A stretch of DNA of 13,828 nucleotides from Lunasporangiospora selenospora. Taxonomy: Eukaryota > Mortierellomycota > Mortierellomycetes > Mortierellales > Mortierellaceae. The notes under the pieces were generated by a model. It was not told the DNA's origin and did no database searches. It saw only the letters and a program-made list of their open reading frames with translations. Shown here piece after piece: positions 1-6,838 of this stretch (positions are counted from its first letter, which is position 1; every line of letters begins with the position of its first letter). The stretch lies in assembly GCA_015680635.1 (NCBI GenBank), contig JAABOA010000144.1:1-13828 (forward strand), in the 5' to 3' direction. Position numbers and translations under genes: made by a program.

Positions 1-50
<50 letters not shown>
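1..50. repeat. (CT)25 dinucleotide microsatellite
   Basis: The window opens with an uninterrupted run of 25 CT units, possibly longer to the left. It lies in the intron before the XPT1-like last exon and forms most of that intron's pyrimidine tract, ending 11 bases before the acceptor CAG at 61-63. Confidence 0.97.
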
Positions 51-53
<3 letters not shown>

Positions 54-63
54 CCCAATACAG
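1..63 (+). other. 3' part of an intron of the XPT1-like gene
   Basis: The (CT)n run is followed by TTTCCCAATACAG at 51-63, a clear 3' splice site. Reading from base 64 gives RTFLKK directly in frame with the conserved protein, and that segment is a known internal motif of fungal Hpt1/Xpt1 proteins, so the acceptor at 61-63 is well supported. The donor lies off the left edge. Confidence 0.85.
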
Positions 64-561
64 AGAACCTTCTTGAAAAAGAGAAACAACAAAAACATCT
101 CGATTCAGGCTATCGGCCTTTCGCTCTACGAGGATCTCGAAATCTGGAAGGCTTCCCACAAGGACGATGAGACCCCCATCTCCTCAGAACCCTCCGTCAT
201 CAAGACCCAATGGCTCAACTTTGACTCTTCAGAGACTTCCTTGATTGGTCGCAACATCTTGATTGTCGATGAGGTCGATGACACCCGCAGGACTTTGGCC
301 TATGCCGTCAAGGAATTGACCAAGGATCTTGAGCTCGAGAGTGCAAAGTTGAGGGCTCAGGGCAAGGAAGTTCCCGAGACCAAGATCGGTATCTTTGTTC
401 TTCACAACAAGTTGAAGGAGAAGCGGGAGGAGTTGCCTGCCGAGATTATGAACGGACGGTATTTCGCCTGCAAGGAGATGCCTGATCAGTGGTTGGTCTA
501 CCCTTGGGATGCTCTTGATATTGAGGAGCACACCATTGAGAGCCGTAAGAACAACTATTAG
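64..561 (+). CDS. XPT1: Hypoxanthine/xanthine-guanine phosphoribosyltransferase, last exon (5' partial)
   Basis: This is the C-terminal 165 residues of a purine phosphoribosyltransferase of the fungal Hpt1/Xpt1 type. The family joins hypoxanthine, guanine or xanthine to PRPP to make the nucleoside monophosphate, a cytosolic purine-salvage reaction. The exon begins at RTFLKK. It carries the segments SLYEDL, KTQWLNFD and the PRPP-binding loop ILIVDEVDDTRRTL (about 256-297), then GIFVLHNK, FACKEMPDQWLVYPWD and the stop TAG at 559-561. Yeast Hpt1 and Xpt1 share this order of motifs and are a little over 200 residues, so roughly the first quarter, including the rest of the active site, lies to the left. 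An in-frame TTG at 73 is not a start, because the frame continues back to the acceptor. The sequence alone does not decide between HPT1 and XPT1 specificity. The gene converges on the coiled-coil gene, with 173 bp between stops. Confidence 0.93.
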   Translation, partial: RTFLKKRNNKNISIQAIGLSLYEDLEIWKASHKDDETPISSEPSVIKTQWLNFDSSETSLIGRNILIVDEVDDTRRTLAYAVKELTKDLELESAKLRAQGKEVPETKIGIFVLHNKLKEKREELPAEIMNGRYFACKEMPDQWLVYPWDALDIEEHTIESRKNNY

Positions 562-734
562 AAAAAGAAAGAAAAAGATAATGAAAGATAATGTGTGTTG
601 GTGTTTTGATACAGAGCTACGGGTGCCCCAATAGATCATTAAAAAATGGACCCCAAATATATATTTTTTTAATTTGAAAAAAGACGCTATTTACAACATT
701 TAAATATATTTTTTCTTTGCTCGTAAAGAGTTGC
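562..734. other. Convergent intergenic region (both 3' UTRs)
   Basis: The stop codons of the two convergent genes are 173 bp apart. The gap is A/T-rich, with GAAAAAGAAAGAAAAAG just after the XPT1 stop and AATATATTTAAATG-like sequence downstream of the minus-strand stop. No perfect AATAAA is visible for either gene, so the two 3' UTRs probably overlap and use variant poly(A) signals. Confidence 0.6.
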
Positions 735-3700
735 CTAGTGGGCCGAGGCAAGGTCGTGCTCCAAGAAGGCACCGCTGTCCAACCGGGAACGCACAATCTG
801 GATATTCTCCTCAATCGCTTTAGCCCTGCTCTTGATCTCCTAGAGTGGATCATAACCATAGAGATGTCAGCTGTGGCCCCCCCTTTTTTTTTCTTCCTAG
901 CGTCCATTGACAACACGGATCAAGATATACTTACGGCCTCCAACGAGCCCAACTTTTCCAATTCCTGTTCAGCATCCTTGGTCAGGCCAGAATTTTGTTG
1001 AGCCAACATGGCTTTCAATTCTTGAGCCGTCGGAATCTCATTCTCCTTTCGTGTCTTGGCCTCATCCAATTCTTTTTGGAGTTGATCTCGAGTCTGCTCC
1101 AACACTTGAATCATTGTTTGATCCTTTTGCCTCTCTAGAGTATCAGACTCGACTTGACGCCTGTACTGCTCCTCAGTGTCGGTCCACTGCAACTCTTTTT
1201 GCTCGAGCATACTCGTCACCTGAGCCAAATGAGCCACCAACTTGACCGACTCGGTTTCTGCCGCCTCGGCACGGGCCACACAGGCAGCATGACTGACCAA
1301 CTCGGCTGGAACCATGGCCCCCATCTGCGTCTGCGAGGTCAACAATTGTGCATACGTCTCTTGAAACACTTGCTGCGTCTTCTGGGTCTGGGTCTGCGAC
1401 TCTTGGAGCTGTTGCTCAAGTTCTTGGACGCGCTGTTGAGCCTGTTGACACTGTAGAGTGATTTCAACAAGTTTCTTCTCTTGATCGCCCTGTTTCTCGT
1501 ACTCGACCAGATGAATACTCTCCAGGGCTTGGTTCTTCTCGAGCTCAGTCGCCAACGATGCCTTGGCTAATTCAAACGACGATCTCAACTTGGAGATCGC
1601 AACCCTGTCTTCCACCAAAGACTTGTCACTCTCAACAATACGCGTGTTCAAGGTTTGAATAGTCGTCTCCATGGCGAGGAGCTCCTTCTTGGTTCGACTC
1701 GAATACATTTGCCAATTGACTTTTTGGTTCTGGAGTCGTTCCTCCAGTTCTCCATTCTCCTTCTCCTTGGCTTCGATCTCCATCTCAAGCCCTAGCTTGG
1801 CACTCTCGAGGCTCTGGATGTGGCCCTTCATGTCGTTGATCACCTCCACCTTGAGGCCCTCGCTCTTGTCATGTGCGACCGCAACATTCTGTAGCATCTT
1901 TTGATTCTTTTCCAGTCTGGTCACCATCCCACTCAGCTTCTCGGCCTGCTCTAACGCTCTCTGGCGCCATTCATTGGCTTCTTGAAGTTGGCTCCGTAAC
2001 TGGTTCAACTCTTGTTCTGTCGAGGTCAGGGTGTTGGTCTGCCGCTCCCTCTCATTCTCGAACCGAGTCATGGTTTCTTCCCACTCTTTGTTCTGGGCAT
2101 TGGCCGTTTGTTGCCAGAGCAACAGCTCATTGACCTGGCTAGCGAGATCTAGCTCATGCATATCTTGAAGATGTTCCTTCTCGACCTTTCCACGTAGATC
2201 GGTATTCAAACGTTCAAGTTCCAGGATTTGAGCCTCAAACCTGGAGCGTTGCTCTTCAAAGGCCTGGGTCAAAGCAAGGTGGGTCGATTCACTGTCGGAG
2301 GTTGTCTTTTGTTGGTTGGTGTTGAGTTCTGATCGAGCCTCTCGGACAGCCGAGTTGAGTCGACCAATCTCCTGAAGTTGGATGGTCAATTTCTGCTGGA
2401 GTTCTTGAATGGACTTTTCCTTGTTGTGGATCAAAGACTTTTCCTTGATGATTTCCTTGCTCATATCACTCGTCTGTCAACAGGCAGGCAGGAAACAGAG
2501 AAAAGGTATTAGTGTACCCCGTATTGCAAGAAGAAAATTAAAAAAAAGCTACCTCTGCAGAGATGATACCCTACCTTGAAAACCCAGCCCTCTTCATGGT
2601 CCTGCCAGACTTGAAGCTGCTTCTTCAGTCGATGGATTTCATCCTCTCGTTCTTCGACCTCGGCCTCAGCAGCTTGGGTCCTATCCTGAAGTTGAACCTT
2701 CAGACCCGCTACTTGTTTGCAAAGACTCTCAATCCGATGCACTCCTTCCTTCGAATCAGAACTCAATGTCTCCAAAGTCTCTTGCTCCTTGGACGATGAA
2801 GATGACTTGGCGGTCGCCCATTGACGCGTGATCTCTTGAACCTCACGATCAAGATGCATGACCTTGTCTTCTGCAGCCTGAACCCGTTTTTGTCGCTCCT
2901 GGGCTGCCTTCCCACCCGCTGCAGAACTCGAACTCGCCTCCCTCCGCCTGGGAGACTGAAGTCCCCGAAGGGCTGCCTTTGCTCGTTCAAGAGCCTTTTC
3001 TTTTTGATTCATAAGAGACTTGAGAGCCATTATCTCCTGCGACTGGGCTTCTGAACCGGTAGTTGGCAGAGTCTCTGTTGCTTCCTCTCGAAGAGACGAG
3101 AATGCGTTCTCGAGTCTTCGGATCTCGTCCATCAACTCTTGATTCTGATGATGGAGCTCGTCCAAGTCAACAAGGCTCTTTTCCTTTTCTTTGGCCATAT
3201 TGATCATATTCGAGTCCTGGGTCTTGAGCTGTTGTTGAAGGGCTAGAGCCTCGATACGAAGTGTCCCCACAGCAGAGTTCATCTTGAACATCTCTAGCTC
3301 CGTCCTTTCTTTTGTTTTTTGAGCGGCCAGCTCCTTGACAGACAGTCGTGTCTGGAGATCCTCTACTTGGCCCCTCAGCAATGTCAACTCTTCGGATTCG
3401 ACATGCCGCTGCTCATTACTCTGTCGAGACTCGAGCTCCAGCACCTCGGTTTGTTTCTCGACAAGTTCTGATTTGAGCTCGTCCACTTGCCGTTGGAGCT
3501 CTTCGTTCTCGATGACATACCCCTCACGCTCCATGAGAGCATCCTCAAGATCCGACATGTGTTTCTCGAGAGCACGGACCTGATCGTGAAGATCATCCAC
3601 CTCGGTCGTCAAGGCCGGCACTCGTTCTCGATACTCTCCCAGCTCCTGAAGCGACTGCTTCACCGCCTCGAGTTGCTCCTCTCGTTGCTCGATTTCTTGC

Positions 3701-5073
3701 TCCAATCGAGCAATCTCTTCATGATGCTTCTTCTCGCTCTTGGTCCCACCTTGAGTCAATTGTCGTTGACTCTTTTGAGCATCCTTGAGAGCTAACCCTT
3801 TCTCCTGAAGCTTCTTGCGCATGGTGTCCAATTGATGACCCAACGTCTCGGTCTTGCGATGCTCCCCCTCCAAGGACTTGATTCTCGTACGGTACTGTTG
3901 GAGCTCATGCTGGCGCTCGGCCAGCTTTTTCTTGAGCGAATCGAGACGAGTCGATAGTCGGAGCGCTTGGAGCTGATTCGCCTTGGTCGCCCTCTGCTGT
4001 GCTGAGGGCAACGTCTTGGTGCTGCCACCTTCTCCAGTTGATGGACGTGACATAACAATATCCACAGATGCTAGTCGACTGGTCCTACGGCTAGCTCTTG
4101 TGATCGGGAGTACTCCAAGCGGTACAGGTGCCGCAACACTGTGGCGCCGAGTGATACGGGTCCTGGCGGCCGATCGCTCAGTAGGATCATACCCACTTGG
4201 ACTAGCCTCTGCCGTGTGGGCAGCTTGTGAGGCCGTGGAGGTACGACTCTGCTTGGCCACCTTGCTAGGACTCTCTTGGTGTGACCATATATCACCAAGT
4301 GACAGTGACTTTTTCTTTCGAGTGCCTGTCGCTTGAGTACTGTTATGATGGTTCTGGCTAGTGTCTCTTGAAGCACCGAGGTCATAGTCTGGATACCGAA
4401 TATGATGCCGATCAAGGCCGTCCATCTCTGGCACGTGGTGATCCGCTCCATCAAGGAACTGTGCCGAGGGTTCTGAAGCATTGACATGGATTATCAAGGG
4501 CGGTTCTGTCCGAGTAGCATAAAATTCCGTCGAGTGTTCTCGTGGTTGAGATGGACGACGCTGGCGTTGTTGTTGCTGTGGTGGTGGTGGTAGGCCGGAC
4601 GGAGGCGCCTCTTCATTCATGGCTGTTTCCAGGACCAACATGGACTTGGACAAGATGTTCTTGTTGGGCTCAAATTCTTTGTACCAGACGTGGTGGCGAT
4701 CCACCCCATCGTTTTCGCAGACATGGTGGTCCTTGCCATCCAGAATGTGGTGCTTATGATGATGCTGTGTGTCAATGATCATTGCCGTGCGAGCTGCGGT
4801 TGGTTCCTCTATTAGCACAGCCTCTGGGATAGCATTTTCTTTGCTCGAGAATCGCCTTGATGGCCGTGGGGTTGACTTTGGTGGCGACTCTTTTGAGGCA
4901 GCTGTCGTTTTGGAAGTTGTCTTGACTGGAACCTTGGTGGCAGGGACAGGTTGAGTCTTGTGTGAACGCACAGCTTTTTTGCGATTCTGGATGGCCGAAG
5001 GTGCCTTTGGTTTTGTGGAGGATAGGATTTTATTCTGAGAATCGGTGCCCCGACTTCGAAGTGCATACACCAT
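735..5073 (-). CDS. Large coiled-coil protein with a His-rich duplicated N-terminal module (3 exons, 1380 aa)
   Basis: I do not recognise a named family. Three exons join in phase 0: 5073-2575 (833 codons), 2473-935 (513 codons) and 839-735 (34 codons plus TAG). The ATG at 5071-5073 begins MVYALRSRGT. Residues 1-100 are basic and rich in S/T/P. A KEN box lies at 78-80 (SSKENA). CDK-type sites are SPPK (63-66), SPSK (268-271) and SPRR (707-710). A run HHHKHH (104-109) precedes two copies of a DGxD/HH module at about 111-131 and 207-227. A Pro/Gln patch (PPPPQQQQ) lies near 162-169. From about residue 367 to near the C-terminus the sequence is almost unbroken heptad-rich coiled coil, with a Ser-rich break near 707-722. 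The composition recalls cytoskeletal, spindle-pole or golgin-like scaffolds. KEN box plus CDK sites would fit cell-cycle control, but that is inference. There are no catalytic motifs or membrane spans. Confidence 0.85.
840..934 (-). other. Intron 2 of the coiled-coil gene (95 nt, phase 0)
   Basis: On the minus strand the donor is GCC|GTAAGTATA and the acceptor CACTCTAG|GAGATC, with a CTGAC branch point about 30 nt upstream of the acceptor. Without splicing the frame stops four codons into the intron (VSIS). Splicing adds 34 residues (EIKSRAKAIEE... ending in LASAH), which continue the Glu/Lys-rich heptad character. The intron also contains an A9G7 homopolymer junction. Confidence 0.85.
2474..2574 (-). 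other. Intron 1 of the coiled-coil gene (101 nt, phase 0)
   Basis: On the minus strand the donor is TTCAAG|GTAGGG and the acceptor TTGACAG|ACGAGT, with a CTAAT branch-point candidate at 2508-2512, about 34 nt from the acceptor. The upstream frame runs 21 codons into the intron before stopping. Exon 2 resumes in the same phase with T-S-D-M-S-K. The two long coiled-coil reading frames are therefore one gene rather than two. Confidence 0.9.
4393..4455 (-). repeat. Protein-level repeat, copy 2 of the DGxD/HH module
   Basis: Residues 207-227 of the coiled-coil protein read LDGADHHVPE followed by MDGLDRHHIRY. The module matches copy 1 at 15 of 21 residues and itself contains two half-units, DGADHH and DGLDRHH. 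Confidence 0.85.
4681..4743 (-). repeat. Protein-level repeat, copy 1 of the DGxD/HH module
   Basis: Residues 111-131 of the coiled-coil protein read LDGKDHHVCE followed by NDGVDRHHVWY, directly after the run HHHKHHI. The half-units are DGKDHH and DGVDRHH. Only 3 of the 15 residues shared with copy 2 use the same codon, so the DNA has diverged while the protein motif stayed. Confidence 0.85.
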
Positions 5074-6509
5074 GATTGAGCCCCTTTGAAAGGAATAGGA
5101 TACGACAGGGTGTTAATCAAGCAATCATTCTTTTCCCCCTTGAATGCATCTAGGCTGAGTTCGGATAGAGATCTACCTTTTTTCTTCTCCCTCTAGGAGT
5201 GCGTTTTACTGGGGACAGATTTGTCTTTTGTGTGATGCGCGTACTTTGCCTAGAATAAACACGATGCCTATCGTGATATTGAGCAAAACACAAAGGCCAC
5301 GGGTGATAATTCTGGGGGGAGGGGAGGGTTATTCGAAATAGATAAAAACAGGTGCTTTCTGGTGGGAAAAGTGACTTGATGAGTGTGAGTGTTGCGAAAC
5401 GAGGTTGGTGTGGGGAAGAAGAAAGGAAAAAAAAAAGAAGAGGGAAATGAAAGACAATTCAACCCGTGGGGAAATAGAGAAAGAGGCAATCAAATCACCA
5501 AGCCCCTCTAGCAGAGTTTGTCACTGGCTCATGCATGGCCTGGGACAGCCCGAGTTTCGTCTGGTTTAGCAAACAGTTTTTCCTCGTCACTCCTCGCGCA
5601 GGGCAAGGCAAGGCAGGGCATAGTCAGGAAGCCCAGACTTCTTTCGTGGACCTGAGTAGAGGGAACCAGTACCCAAATGGAGTACTCTCTCCGAATGATA
5701 TTTTTCGAAAATCTTCAACCTTGCAATTCTAGCTTCAAACACGCTGGATGGCCGATGCATAGACTTATTAAATTCCCACGTTGGTGCTGGAGAATGTATT
5801 GATTCCGAGCACACTCTGCCCTTGTACCGATGTGTCCAAACTTTGCGGGCAATGAGCAACCGCAAACTTTTCTCTCTACTACGGACAGCTCGTCAGATCA
5901 ACAAGTCACCCTACAAGTCAAAAAAAAATATAGCTCAGTGTGGAAATGGAGTTCCACTTCAAAGCTTTCACACGTTATCATCTTTGTAAGGGTACTCTCT
6001 TTTCATCGCCCTTCCTTTCGGTAAGCATTATTCCAAAATGACACAGTAATTTTCTTCCATGATTAAGCAATCTGACCTCTCTTTTTTTTTCTCATACCTT
6101 TTTCTTCCAGTCTTTTGTCAAAGAGTGACTGCAGTCGCATCAGGCAAATCTTCTCCTCTTTTTGCTTATTGGGTGGGTCTAGGACCTCAGCCTGACATTA
6201 CCTTGCCACTATTTCAACCTACCGCGTGATCCGGAAGGGGATCTTTGGTATGTAGGATGTTATCATCTCTAACCATCATAATAGTTCAACGGCACCCAAA
6301 ATGACGGGAAAAGGGAGCACAACGTGCCCCTAACTGTGCATGTCTTCTGCATGCTCAACTGTTGCAAACACAAATCTGCTGTCCTTCTTTTCGGGGCTGG
6401 TGACTACTCCCTGTTCTTCCTTGTAGGTATGGAAAGAACGCAAAATGTTAATCTGAGGGCCAGGGAGGTTAACGGGAACGAAATATGGTACTCTTTACTG
6501 CCTAATTCT
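5074..6509. other. Intergenic region: promoter/5' UTR of the coiled-coil gene and no firm gene
   Basis: About 1.4 kb separates two minus-strand genes. The part nearest 5074 should hold the 5' UTR and promoter of the coiled-coil gene; on the minus strand it is T/C-rich, with a long pyrimidine tract at about 5415-5445. I see no clear TATA box there. Reading frames in the region are short and of atypical composition. The only structured signal is a pair of intron-like units on the plus strand (6021-6110 and 6248-6426), entered separately. A small GTGGAA/TTCCAC inverted repeat sits at 5940-5957. Confidence 0.55.
5830..6426 (+). other. Candidate spliced plus-strand transcript (non-coding or tiny ORF)
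   Basis: Two complete sets of intron signals occur on the plus strand. The first is 6021-6110 (90 nt): donor CG|GTAAGC, branch-like CTGAC at 6072-6076, a T9 pyrimidine tract and acceptor TTCTTCCAG. The second is 6248-6426 (179 nt): donor G|GTATGT, internal CTAAC elements and acceptor TTCCTTGTAG. Splicing the first extends an ORF beginning with the ATG at 5830 to 91 codons (5830-6020 plus 6111-6195), but its sequence resembles no family I know and has weak coding character. A long non-coding RNA antisense to the neighbouring genes, or chance, are alternatives. Confidence 0.22.
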
Positions 6510-6515
6510 TTTATT
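6510..6515 (-). terminator. AATAAA poly(A) signal of the 6817-8834 gene
   Basis: TTTATT on the plus strand reads AATAAA on the minus strand, about 300 nt downstream of that gene's stop codon. It is preceded on the minus strand by a CT/C-rich tract. The position suits a 3' UTR of ordinary length. Confidence 0.5.
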
Positions 6516-6526
6516 GATTGAAAGGA

Positions 6527-6549
6527 GGGGGGGGGGAGAGAGAGAGAGA
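6527..6549. repeat. G10 run followed by a (GA) microsatellite
   Basis: Ten G residues are followed by about six AG units. On the minus strand this is a pyrimidine tract in the 3' UTR of the 6817-8834 gene, just upstream of the AATAAA. Confidence 0.9.
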
Positions 6550-6788
6550 AGACACAGAAGATACAGTTGACTTTACATCCCAGAGTCACTGCCGTATTCC
6601 TTTGAAAACTTCCAGGGTCATTTTTTTGGGTCGCTAATAGCGCTACTACTTCTGAAGCTAGAGGCGCCATCAAATACAAAACTGGTACGGACGTGACAGT
6701 TGATGCTGAGGTTGGTGATACAATAGGTGTTATATGCAAATATGGTAGTTATCGGTATGAGGTGTCGATTTTTTTTTGTACAAAAAGC

Positions 6789-6838
6789 TAGTGGAGCATG
6801 GGATACCCAACTCTTGTCACTGATCCAGGTTCGAACCC
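6789..6838 (+). other. tRNA-like A-box/B-box pair (possible tRNA or SINE relic)
   Basis: The plus strand has TAGTGGAGCATGG at 6789-6801, which fits the A-box pattern TRGYNNARYNNGG, and GGTTCGAACCC at 6828-6838, a perfect B box (GGTTCGANNCC). They are 26 bp apart, a little short of the roughly 32 bp usual in a tRNA gene. No good cloverleaf forms: the T-stem has only 3 of 5 pairs. This would be a degraded tRNA or SINE head rather than a working tRNA. It overlaps the last codons of the minus-strand gene. Confidence 0.25.

Noticed and set aside
6404-6739. 111-codon minus-strand frame downstream of the 6817-8834 gene
   Set aside because: It lies in the presumed 3' UTR, crosses the CT/C-rich tract and the AATAAA, and has no protein-like pattern.
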